Shown: positions 56,069 through 64,000 of the stretch, in pieces
Layout: each line of letters starts with the position of its first letter
Numbering within the stretch: position 1 is the stretch's first letter
Source: Microbulbifer agarilyticus
GTDB taxonomy: Bacteria > Pseudomonadota > Gammaproteobacteria > Pseudomonadales > Cellvibrionaceae
DNA: 64,000 nucleotides
Direction of reading: 5' to 3'
Assembly (NCBI RefSeq): GCF_001999945.1
Contig: NZ_CP019650.1
Coordinates: forward strand, 1,798,001-1,862,000
Program-made: the position numbers and the translations under genes
Notes under the pieces: model-generated
Databases searched by the model: none
What the model was told of the DNA's origin: nothing
What the model saw: only the letters and a program-made list of their open reading frames with translations

Positions 56069-57621
56069 TGAAAGTTGGTTTTGCAAATTTATTTTCCTTT
56101 AGGCCGCACGTTGAGCACCTATACTACCTTTCGACCTTATTAGAGAGGGCTGGCTGCGAGATACATGCTCTGACTTGTGATGCATCGGTTTCCAATTGTT
56201 ACCCGAGAGCAATTAAGGGAACTAGTAAGTTAAGCGAGTGCACAAAATGTATACTAGGTGGTGTCCGAAGCTATCCATTTGGGTCTATTACGTCGATATC
56301 AAAATCAGCACAAAGTTTAGATCGTGCTGTTTTGGATGGTTTGACGTTATCAAGTTCATGCACTCTGAATCGGACTGAATCTGAGGCGGAGTGGGATGAT
56401 CCAGATGTCGTGGCTACGCGGGAGAGTTTGTATGAACCTGTCGATGCTACTTTTGAGAGCGCACTATCTTGGATTCAAAGCAAAAATTTAGATGCTGTTA
56501 TATGTTTCAATGGGCGGATGGATCTGACTAGAGCTGTAACTCATGCGTGCGAGCAAGCCGGTATTCCCTTCGTTACTCATGAACGTACATGGTTCGGCGA
56601 TGGCCTGCAGCTTGTCCCTAATGCTAATTGCCTTTCACTGAAAGCTCTTAGTGAGATGGTCGAACAATTTGACGACAAACCGCTGACACATGCTCAGGCT
56701 CGCATAGCGGGAAAGCTTGCGGGCGAGCGTTTTCTGCAGCGAAACTCGCTCGAATGGCGACTTTACAATCAAAACCCGGAACCTGCTCCGTGGCCATTGC
56801 AGCCTAAGGGAGTGAAAGTTTTGGTTTTGCCTAGTAGCAAAAATGAGTTTGCTGGTCATGATGAGTGGAAATGTGAATGGGAAGATAATACGCAGGCGCT
56901 CGATGATCTATTCAAGGAATTCTCAATAGAACCTAATCAGGTAGTGGTTCGTTGTCATCCGAACTGGGCTGAAAGTATTGGGAGGGCCGTTGGTGATCGG
57001 TCTTTACAGCGCTATAAAAAATGGACGAAAGAAAAGGGGATCTATTGTATCTCCAGTGAGGAGAAGGCGAGTACATATGACTTGATTCAACAGGCAGATG
57101 TGGTCGTACTAAACGGTGGGAGCTCGGCTGTGGAGGCTGGTGTTTGTGGGAAGCAGGTAATCTGCTTGGGTCCCTCTACATATCAAGCTGCTGGTTTTGT
57201 TCGTGTTTTTCGTAGTAGGGATGAGTTGAGAAGCCCGTCAGCCCATATTGACTTAGATCCAGAAACTGTAGTGCGCAAAACGCTCCGTTTTCTATATCTT
57301 CGATCACATCGTTTTGCTCAGTTTGTGGAGTATGTGAGGGCAGTAGAAACGACTCGGTACAGCTATTTCGAGGGCGGTGATCCCCAGCGGCTTGTCTCGA
57401 TGTTGGTTTCTGGTGAGCTTAAAGCAGATGATGCTACGTACGCTCAGGATACTGTGGGGGAGGATCGCGTGATTGAAGCCCTACGGTTAAAGAATTGGGG
57501 TGAATTAGCGGACTATCAAATTGATAGGCCAATGCTCCAGCCACTTAATGTTGAGAGAAGAGTAGGGCTTCGGTGGATTGATGGGTTTAGGTCTCGATTG
57601 CCTAGAGGAGATAGAGGTTGA
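56068..57621 (+). CDS. Capsule-export/glycosyltransferase-like protein
   Basis: A 517-residue soluble protein. It has an N-terminal GT-B-like half with several Cys (CEIHALTCDAS, ECTKCILGG) and a C-terminal half with CHPNWAESIG and VVVLNGGSSAVEAGVCGKQVICLGPS, the pattern of KpsC/KpsS- or CDP-glycerol transferase-like proteins. It may be a transferase of an acidic sugar such as Pse. ATG 56068 overlaps the wzy stop (TAATG). Confidence 0.6.
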   Translation: MKVGFANLFSFRPHVEHLYYLSTLLERAGCEIHALTCDASVSNCYPRAIKGTSKLSECTKCILGGVRSYPFGSITSISKSAQSLDRAVLDGLTLSSSCTLNRTESEAEWDDPDVVATRESLYEPVDATFESALSWIQSKNLDAVICFNGRMDLTRAVTHACEQAGIPFVTHERTWFGDGLQLVPNANCLSLKALSEMVEQFDDKPLTHAQARIAGKLAGERFLQRNSLEWRLYNQNPEPAPWPLQPKGVKVLVLPSSKNEFAGHDEWKCEWEDNTQALDDLFKEFSIEPNQVVVRCHPNWAESIGRAVGDRSLQRYKKWTKEKGIYCISSEEKASTYDLIQQADVVVLNGGSSAVEAGVCGKQVICLGPSTYQAAGFVRVFRSRDELRSPSAHIDLDPETVVRKTLRFLYLRSHRFAQFVEYVRAVETTRYSYFEGGDPQRLVSMLVSGELKADDATYAQDTVGEDRVIEALRLKNWGELADYQIDRPMLQPLNVERRVGLRWIDGFRSRLPRGDRG

Positions 57622-58412
57622 GTGTGGTAGAAAACGGGTTAGTCTCAATTGTTACGCCGTCATATAATGCCGGGCAATTGATAGGTCGGACTATAGATGC
57701 TGTTCTACAGCAGACTTACTCAAAGTGGGAGCTAATTGTCATTGATGACTGTTCCAGCGATGACACCCGTGATGTTGTTAGTGCATATGCGAGTTTAGAT
57801 TCAAGGATCAGGTTGGTTGCATTAGAGAAAAACAATGGTGCACCAGCAGCTCCAAGGAATATAGGGGTACAACAGGCAAGAGGGGAGTGGGTTGCTTTTC
57901 TAGATGCAGATGATATCTGGCATCCAATGAAGCTTGAATTGCAACTGGCCGCAATGCTTCGGTCCCAAGTTCGGTTCAGCTGTACGCAAATGAGTGACTT
58001 TTCGGACGAATCTACTTTGACTTTTGTTGACCCTGGTAAAGTAGGTGTTGAGGTCGTCAGTTTTAGTAGGCAACAGGTTAAAGGGCGTATTCCAACATCA
58101 AGTGTTATTGGGTGCCGGAATTTGTTTTTAGATTTTCCTTTTAATGAGGATGCGCGCTATAAGGCGGTAGAAGATTACCACTGTTGGTTGAGGATTCATG
58201 AGACTGTGGGTGACAGCATAAAGCTAGCCTATCCATTGCTTAGCTATCGAAAGGTTCCAGGACAAATTTCTGGTTCCAAAACCTACATGCTTGAGCGTAT
58301 GTTTATGGTCCACCGTGAATACCCTGGCACGGGGAGAGCCCGGGCAATTTTATTTACGTTAACCCATGCGTTGGGTGCGATTTATTTTCGAATATTAAAA
58401 AAAGGTTTGTAA
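57618..58412 (+). CDS. GT2-family glycosyltransferase
   Basis: A 264-residue GT-A glycosyltransferase: [24 protein letters not shown], and DADDIWHP (DXD-like). It is cytoplasmic, adding one sugar to the undecaprenyl-linked unit. The start is TTG 57618 or GTG 57624; both have usable ribosome sites, and the longer is listed. Confidence 0.88.
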   Translation: MSVVENGLVSIVTPSYNAGQLIGRTIDAVLQQTYSKWELIVIDDCSSDDTRDVVSAYASLDSRIRLVALEKNNGAPAAPRNIGVQQARGEWVAFLDADDIWHPMKLELQLAAMLRSQVRFSCTQMSDFSDESTLTFVDPGKVGVEVVSFSRQQVKGRIPTSSVIGCRNLFLDFPFNEDARYKAVEDYHCWLRIHETVGDSIKLAYPLLSYRKVPGQISGSKTYMLERMFMVHREYPGTGRARAILFTLTHALGAIYFRILKKGL

Positions 58413-58413
58413 A

Positions 58414-59370
58414 ATGAAAAAAGTACTGGTGACGGGTGGGGCTGGATTCTTGGGGTCGCACTTGTGCGAAAAACTTTTGGACGCTGGGAACGAAGTGCTT
58501 TGCGTAGATAATTTCTTTACAGGAGCGAAGCGCAATATTGCACACTTGTTACCTAATCCATATTTCGAGTTAATTCGGCACGATGTCACCTTTCCATTGT
58601 ACGTGGAAGTCGATGAGATATATAACCTTGCTTGTCCCGCGTCACCAATACATTATCAGCATGACCCTGTCCAAACACTGAAAACAAGTGTGCATGGTGC
58701 CATTAACATGCTTGGTTTGGCAAAACGTGTAAACGCGAAGATCTTTCAGGCGTCAACTAGTGAAGTATATGGCGATCCGGAGGTTCATCCCCAGCCAGAA
58801 AGTTATTGGGGTAAGGTTAATCCTGTTGGAATTCGTTCTTGCTACGACGAAGGGAAGCGCTGTGCTGAGACTCTGTTTTTTGATTATCACCGTCAGCATG
58901 GTTTGCTAATAAAGGTGGCAAGGATTTTCAATACCTACGGACCAAGAATGCATCCGAATGATGGTCGCGTGGTGAGTAATTTTATCGTTCAAGCCTTGAA
59001 AGGTGAAGATATTACAATCTATGGGGAAGGGCAGCAAACACGAAGTTTTTGCTATGTAGATGATTTGGTAGAAGGTTTCGTTCAGTTGATGTCAACGGAT
59101 GATAATGTGACCGGCCCATTAAATCTTGGCAATCCCAATGAGTTTACGATTAGACAGCTTGCCGAGCGGGTGTTGGAGTTGACAGGATCTTCTTCCAATT
59201 TGATTTTTAAACCACTTCCCCAAGATGATCCGCAGCAGCGACAGCCAGATATCAGTAAAGCCCACGCGCTACTCGATTGGCAGCCCAGAATTATGTTGGA
59301 TAGCGGCCTGCAAAAAACAATTGCATATTTTGACAAAATTTTGTCAGAAGAGAGTCTGCCGGTCGTTTGA
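58414..59370 (+). CDS. UDP-glucuronate decarboxylase (UDP-xylose synthase family)
   Basis: A 318-residue extended SDR. Features: [11 protein letters not shown] (NAD), [41 protein letters not shown], and the UXS hallmark [14 protein letters not shown] with the Tyr-Lys pair. Converts UDP-GlcA to UDP-xylose or the 4-keto pentose, so a pentose is probably in the polymer. No UDP-glucose dehydrogenase is in the window. Confidence 0.87.
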   Translation: MKKVLVTGGAGFLGSHLCEKLLDAGNEVLCVDNFFTGAKRNIAHLLPNPYFELIRHDVTFPLYVEVDEIYNLACPASPIHYQHDPVQTLKTSVHGAINMLGLAKRVNAKIFQASTSEVYGDPEVHPQPESYWGKVNPVGIRSCYDEGKRCAETLFFDYHRQHGLLIKVARIFNTYGPRMHPNDGRVVSNFIVQALKGEDITIYGEGQQTRSFCYVDDLVEGFVQLMSTDDNVTGPLNLGNPNEFTIRQLAERVLELTGSSSNLIFKPLPQDDPQQRQPDISKAHALLDWQPRIMLDSGLQKTIAYFDKILSEESLPVV

Positions 59371-60004
59371 TGGTGTTTCTAGACAATGTGTCGCGATCGA
59401 GGGTGATGTTTGCTCGGATCTAGAGCTCTTGAATGAAGATGTTATAGAGGCTTCGCTTATCTATTGTTCATTGGAGCTGTTGTCGGGACAGCTTCCAATA
59501 GTGCCTGCCATGGATCTCCGTATCTTTCTGTTTACATCCTTGGTTGCGGAGCCAAGTATGTGTTTGTCTTAGGCAGTATTGGCTAGCGAAGGTGTGGGTG
59601 TGTTGTGTCATATTGCTCGATGTTTCTGTTCAAAACCTTTTCAGAAACTGTTTTGAACTATGAATCTTGTGTTAAAAGCATTTGCGGTTGTATAAAGGAA
59701 TTTTTAGGGGCGGTCTTGGCGAAACTTTTCCTGAGGTGTCGTGTCTCGGATGTCGATGTGGTAGGGGTGGGGAAGCGACTTTGTCAAGATCTGTGGTGCG
59801 CTTCACTTGGTGAGCCTCTGGCTTGTTCATAAGTTGGAGCGCGACAGGCTTGCTAGGCCATTTAGTCATAGCTGCCCATCTAAACATTAAAACTTCCGTT
59901 GATGTATATAGGTGCGATTTGTAAATTGCGTAGTGTCTCGACGTGCGGAATTTTGTATGTGCCATTGCGTGCTTGAATGAAGCTATGGGTGGTTAGGTTT
60001 TTAT
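59371..60004. other. 634-base gene-free gap in the polysaccharide locus
   Basis: No frame longer than about 115 codons and none with a recognisable product. It contains one inverted repeat GTTCAAAA/TTTTGAAC (59628-59658). It probably holds a decayed gene or a recombination scar; composition is similar to neighbours. It separates the variable transferase block from the conserved wbpV-wbpL-wbpM end. Confidence 0.55.
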
Positions 60005-60961
60005 ATGGATAAGGTACTGGTTTCAGGGGCAAGTGGTTTTATAGGTAGAGCGCTTTGTCAATATTTGGTTTCGCGGTCATTCGAGGTTCACGGTATAGTT
60101 CGGAAAAGGCACGTTGCTATAGAGAATGTGAATCTTATCAACTTAGATTTGGAAAAGTCGGAAAATATACATGTCGCTTGTGAGGGTGTTGATTGCGTTG
60201 TGCACCTGGCTGGGCGCGCACATGTGTTAAATGATGATGCGCGAGATCCTTTGGAGGTCTTCAGAAGAGTTAACGTTCATGCTAGTTTGCGACTTGCACG
60301 TGCGGCGATTAAGTCACGCGTGCGACGGTTTGTTTTTGTAAGTTCTGTTGGTGTAAATGGGGCGGAATCCTCGTTGTATCCCTTTGCTGAGTATAGCGAG
60401 CCAATGCCTCATGCAGACTATGCTATTTCCAAGTTTGAGGCAGAAGAAGAGTTAAAGAGCCTTTTTTCTGGTGCGGAGACTGAACTTGTTATTATTCGCC
60501 CTCCGTTGGTATATGCTGCTGATGCACCTGGAAACTTTTCTCGACTTCTTAGGGTAGTCGCTACTGGTTTTCCTCTGCCGTTCGGAAGCTTAAATAACCA
60601 GAGAAGTATTGTTTCGCTTGAAAATTTGATTGCCTTTATTTCACTTTGCATCGAACATCCGGCTGCCAAAAATGAACTTTTTTTGGTGTCTGATGGGAGT
60701 GATGTATCCACAACGGATATCGTTAGGCTTCTTTCGCGTGGCATGGGTAAAAAGAGTATTTTGATACCTGTACCTGATGTATTGTTGAAGATGGGTGCTA
60801 AATTGCTTGGTAAAAAGTCGCTCTATATTCAACTTTGTCGTTCTCTACAGATTGATTCTTCCAAGGCGGAAACGCTGCTTGGCTGGAAGCCTTTGTTGGG
60901 TGCGGAAGAAGCACTGGTTGAGACAGGCAAGCGCTTTATTAATAAAAATACTCTCAGTTAA
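60005..60961 (+). CDS. WbpV-like NAD-dependent epimerase/reductase
   Basis: A 318-residue SDR with SGASGFIG (NAD), FVFVSSVGVNG and the catalytic YAISKFEAEE pair. It resembles the WbpV/4-reductase group that reduces the 4-keto product of WbpM-type dehydratases to QuiNAc or FucNAc. With wbpL and wbpM downstream this is the same trio found at the end of Pseudomonas O-antigen loci. Exact product is inferred. Confidence 0.82.
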   Translation: MDKVLVSGASGFIGRALCQYLVSRSFEVHGIVRKRHVAIENVNLINLDLEKSENIHVACEGVDCVVHLAGRAHVLNDDARDPLEVFRRVNVHASLRLARAAIKSRVRRFVFVSSVGVNGAESSLYPFAEYSEPMPHADYAISKFEAEEELKSLFSGAETELVIIRPPLVYAADAPGNFSRLLRVVATGFPLPFGSLNNQRSIVSLENLIAFISLCIEHPAAKNELFLVSDGSDVSTTDIVRLLSRGMGKKSILIPVPDVLLKMGAKLLGKKSLYIQLCRSLQIDSSKAETLLGWKPLLGAEEALVETGKRFINKNTLS

Positions 60962-61116
60962 TTCAATGCGCCTTATAGGGAAAGTTTGCAAGGGGCCTAA
61001 AATGTTGTCGATTTTCATTGGCAATGCTAAGAGAAGGTCTGATCGGTATGTGGGTATCATATGTGGGATTCACACTTAATTTGATATGTCTTTCTGAATT
61101 ATATGGAAAGTAAAAT

Positions 61117-62157
61117 ATGACGATTTGGTGGTTGCTGGCTGTAGTTGTCGGCGTTTCGTTTTTTGCTACAGGCGCGTTGCGTCGCTATGCACTGTCTCGT
61201 AGCTTGATGGATATACCGAATTCACGTAGTTCACATTCGGTGGCGACTCCTAGAGGGGGGGGGGTAGCGATTGTTTTTGTTTTTTCCGGTGTGTTACCGC
61301 TACTGGCCTGTATTGACGTTTTATCTTGGGGAAATACATGGGCACTTTTAGGCGCAGGCCTAATGGTTGCGATTATTGGTTTCTGGGATGATCATGGTCA
61401 CGTCCCGGCTCGGTGGCGTTTATTGGGGCACTTTGTGGCTGCTTTCTGGGCCTTGTTCCTCATAGGCGGCATGCCTCCATTATATATGTTTGGTGTTGAA
61501 TTCAAATTGGCGTGGCTTGGTCAAATCTTGGGAGCTATTTATTTGGTTTGGTTGCTTAACCTGTACAATTTTATGGACGGAATAGACGGGATTGCCAGCG
61601 TAGAAGCGATTTGTGTATGTGTTGGCGGGGCCTTGTTGTATTGGGTAGTTGGATCTCCTAATTCTGACTATTCTTTGAGTTGGCTTGTTCCTGTTGTTTT
61701 GGCTGCCGCAGTGGTGGGCTTCTTTTTTTGGAATTGTCCGCCGGCTAAGATATTTATGGGTGACGCTGGTAGTGGGTTTCTTGGTATCTCCTTGGGGGTT
61801 CTGTCTCTTCAGGTTGCATGGGTTGCGCCACAACTATTCTGGAGTTGGTTAATTTTGTTGGGTGTGTTTGTGGTGGATGCCACTTGGACGCTAATTTTCC
61901 GTTTTTTTCGTGGTGACAAAGTTTATGAGGCGCATCGGTCTCATGCATATCAACACGCTGCACGAATATTTGGGAAGCACTCTACAGTGACGTATTCTGT
62001 CGTAGTGATTAATGTTTTTTGGTTGTTTCCTATAGCGTATATGGTCGGATTAAAAAGTTTAGATGGCTTGCTTGGTTTGATCCTTGCGTATCTGCCGTTG
62101 GCTTTTTTTGCGGTAAAGTTTAATGCTGGAAGTCGTGAAGCTGATTCTTCCTGTTGA
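61117..62157 (+). CDS. wbpL: Undecaprenyl-phosphate sugar-1-phosphate transferase WbpL-like
   Basis: A 346-residue polytopic GT4 (WecA/MraY) enzyme that starts the repeat unit by moving a sugar-1-P to undecaprenyl phosphate. Motifs: SSHSVATPRGGG, GFWDDHGHVPAR (Mg-binding DD), NLYNFMDGIDGIAS and GDAGSGFLG, with about ten membrane segments. The RGGG codons form a run of ten G (61255-61264). The 155 bases upstream contain no gene. Confidence 0.9.
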   Translation: MTIWWLLAVVVGVSFFATGALRRYALSRSLMDIPNSRSSHSVATPRGGGVAIVFVFSGVLPLLACIDVLSWGNTWALLGAGLMVAIIGFWDDHGHVPARWRLLGHFVAAFWALFLIGGMPPLYMFGVEFKLAWLGQILGAIYLVWLLNLYNFMDGIDGIASVEAICVCVGGALLYWVVGSPNSDYSLSWLVPVVLAAAVVGFFFWNCPPAKIFMGDAGSGFLGISLGVLSLQVAWVAPQLFWSWLILLGVFVVDATWTLIFRFFRGDKVYEAHRSHAYQHAARIFGKHSTVTYSVVVINVFWLFPIAYMVGLKSLDGLLGLILAYLPLAFFAVKFNAGSREADSSC

Positions 62158-62223
62158 CGTTTGAGCTGAGCTGTATGTGGTTTGCAATTCAATCGTTTTA
62201 GTTTTATGTGGAGAGACGGGGTA

Positions 62224-64000
62224 ATGGAAAGTCTACGGGTTTGGCTGGTAGGGTTGTCACGCCGAAATAAGCGTCTATTGCAGGTTGGTGTAGATATAGT
62301 GTTAGTTTGGCTGGCGCTATGGCTTTCATTTGTTGTGCGCTTAGGTTTGGATGACCTTGTCAATCCGCTTGCTGGCCATGTGTGGTTGTTCATGTCAGCT
62401 CCAGTTATTGCAATCCCGATTTTTATCAAGCTGGGGATGTATCGCGCGGTTATGCGATATTTTGGTAAGGACGCGTTGATAGCGATCTTTAAGGCTGTTT
62501 CTCTATCTGCGCTTATTTTGGCGTTGCTGGTGTACTGGCACAGAGATTCCCCACTGGTAGTGCCTCGTTCTCTTGTATTTATATATTGGTGGTTGAGTCT
62601 TGTTTTATTGGGCGGTCTTCGACTGGCTATGCGCCAGTATTTTACGGGTAGCTGGTATGAAACCACTGCACGAGTTCCGTTTGTTCGTCGCGAAGATCGA
62701 TTGCCAAGGGTAGCCATTTATGGCGCAGGTGCAGCGGGCAATCAGCTGGTAGCTGCGTTACGCTTAGGTCGTGATATACGCCCCGTTGCTTTTATCGATG
62801 ACGATATTGGTATCTCTAACCGGGTTATTGCTGGATTGAAGGTTTACAAGCCTAAGCATATCCAGCAAATGATTGAAGATACCGGTGCACAAGAAATTCT
62901 TTTGGCAATTCCTTCGGCTCCCCGTGCTCGTAGGAGAGAGATTCTCGAATTACTTGAAGACTTTTCGATACACGTTCGTAGTGTCCCGGGCTTTATGGAT
63001 TTGGCTAGCGGACGTGTCAAAGTGGAAGATGTACAGGAGGTTGATATCGCGGATCTACTTGGTCGTGACATTGTGCCTCCGCAACCTGTTCTTTTTGAGC
63101 GCTGTATTCGCGGCAAAGTAGTGATGGTTACTGGCGCTGGTGGCTCGATTGGTTCGGAGCTTTGTCGACAGATTGTAGCTACTGGTCCTACTACGCTTTT
63201 ATTGTTCGAACATAGTGAATACAACTTATACAACATTCATGCCGAACTTGAACAGAGAGTTCGCCGAGAGGCCCTTAAATTGCGCTTGATTCCAATTCTG
63301 GGTTCTGTCCGCAATCCAGTCAAATTGGTCGATTTGATGCGCACATGGAATGTCAATACGGTTTACCATGCTGCGGCTTATAAACATGTGCCGATGGTTG
63401 AGCATAATATTGCTGAAGGTGTGCTGAACAATGTTTGGGGTTCGCTGCACGCAGCTGAAGCAGCGGTAATGGCCGGAGTCGATAATTTTGTGCTGATCTC
63501 TACCGACAAAGCGGTCCGCCCGACAAATGTCATGGGGGGGACTAAACGCCTCGCGGAAATGGTGTTGCAAGCCTTGAGTACAGAGACTGCTCCTGTATTG
63601 TATGGTGATAAAAAGGAGGCAATACATCATGTCAATAAAACGCGTTTCACAATGGTTCGTTTTGGTAATGTATTGGGCTCTTCCGGTTCCGTAATTCCAC
63701 GGTTCCATCAACAAATAAAACGTGGTGGCCCTGTAACGGTAACTCACCCAAACATCACGCGCTATTTCATGACGATTCCGGAGGCTGCACAGTTAGTGAT
63801 TCAGGCTGGAGCTATGGGGCAGGGCGGTGATGTTTTTGTGTTGGATATGGGGGATCCGGTTAAGATTGTCGATCTCGCAGAAAAAATGATCCATTTGAGC
63901 GGACTTAGTGTAAGCGGTGACAAGGCACCTGGAGGCGATATTGCGATTGAATTCACAGGTCTGCGTCCGGGTGAAAAGCTATACGAGGAACTTCTTATTG
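62224..64000 (+). CDS. wbpM: WbpM-like nucleotide-sugar 4,6-dehydratase, truncated by window end
   Basis: The frame from ATG 62224 stays open to the last base (592 codons), so the 3' end is missing. It begins MESLRVWLVGLS, has about four N-terminal membrane segments, a first nucleotide-binding domain (YGAGAAGNQL) and a second with VTGAGGSIGSELC and catalytic STDKAVRPTNVMGGTKR. It ends in LRPGEKLYEELL, near the family C-terminus. WbpM makes the UDP-4-keto-6-deoxy-GlcNAc used by WbpV. Confidence 0.92.
   Translation, partial: MESLRVWLVGLSRRNKRLLQVGVDIVLVWLALWLSFVVRLGLDDLVNPLAGHVWLFMSAPVIAIPIFIKLGMYRAVMRYFGKDALIAIFKAVSLSALILALLVYWHRDSPLVVPRSLVFIYWWLSLVLLGGLRLAMRQYFTGSWYETTARVPFVRREDRLPRVAIYGAGAAGNQLVAALRLGRDIRPVAFIDDDIGISNRVIAGLKVYKPKHIQQMIEDTGAQEILLAIPSAPRARRREILELLEDFSIHVRSVPGFMDLASGRVKVEDVQEVDIADLLGRDIVPPQPVLFERCIRGKVVMVTGAGGSIGSELCRQIVATGPTTLLLFEHSEYNLYNIHAELEQRVRREALKLRLIPILGSVRNPVKLVDLMRTWNVNTVYHAAAYKHVPMVEHNIAEGVLNNVWGSLHAAEAAVMAGVDNFVLISTDKAVRPTNVMGGTKRLAEMVLQALSTETAPVLYGDKKEAIHHVNKTRFTMVRFGNVLGSSGSVIPRFHQQIKRGGPVTVTHPNITRYFMTIPEAAQLVIQAGAMGQGGDVFVLDMGDPVKIVDLAEKMIHLSGLSVSGDKAPGGDIAIEFTGLRPGEKLYEELLI

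Noticed and set aside
59700..59720. ops/JUMPstart element in the polysaccharide locus
   Set aside because: Only GGGGCGGT is present; the rest of the ops consensus and the upstream JUMPstart pattern are missing.
1..64000. CRISPR arrays and insertion sequences
   Set aside because: No regularly spaced repeats, no cas genes and no transposase-like product were found. The only mobile element seen is the prophage.

Overview
The window comes from a gammaproteobacterial chromosome. The housekeeping genes rsmC, rsuA, folD, cysC and nadK are all of gammaproteobacterial type. A marine Cellvibrionales organism such as Microbulbifer is a plausible source, but that genus call is only an impression. There are three large blocks.

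(1) 1-3888 is host core. It holds a small helical protein, rsmC, rsuA and folD on the minus strand, and a tRNA-Pro/tRNA-Arg/tRNA-His cluster behind a consensus sigma70 promoter.

(2) 3844-37325 is a complete-looking HK97-type siphoviral prophage of about 33.5 kb, integrated in the 3' end of tRNA-His. A 48-bp exact direct repeat marks attL (3844-3891) and attR (37278-37325). Next to attL lie a membrane protein and the tyrosine integrase. A tightly overlapping minus-strand early operon (10461 down to 5893) follows, with many very small genes that conventional length cut-offs miss. Then come a CI/Cro-like switch with five related operator sites, replication genes (PriCT-2/Toprim primase and a DUF5906 helicase) followed by an iteron-rich origin candidate, an antiterminator-like gene with promoter and tandem terminators, a lysis cassette (holin, SAR endolysin, Rz with nested Rz1), packaging, head and tail genes with a -1 frameshift G/GT pair, and a 2047-residue tail-tip protein ending in a Hint (intein-like) domain. 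The right end (34.1-37.3 kb) is accessory cargo: a membrane protein, an XRE regulator, two paralogous unknown small genes and a long non-coding stretch with a GC-rich hairpin.

(3) 37326-64000 is host again. It has cysC, a secreted DUF6351-type hydrolase, tRNA-Val and tRNA-Asp, a RES/Xre toxin-antitoxin pair, a PLP-dependent deaminase-like gene and nadK. From 44.7 kb onward there is a surface-polysaccharide (O-antigen type) locus: wzz, a full pseudaminic acid pathway pseB-C-F-G-H-I, a PhyH-like dioxygenase, wzx, an acyltransferase, wzy, two transferase-like genes, a UDP-glucuronate decarboxylase, then the wbpV-wbpL-wbpM trio (wbpM is cut by the window end). The pse genes make CMP-pseudaminic acid, wbpM/V/L would make and attach the first sugar on undecaprenyl phosphate, and wzx/wzy/wzz would export and polymerise the repeat.

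The points most worth following up are the prophage operator array and origin iterons, the Hint domain on the tail tip, the paralogous pair and structured non-coding region in the prophage cargo, the dioxygenase inside the pse cluster, and a 10-G tract inside wbpL that could phase-vary the whole polysaccharide.
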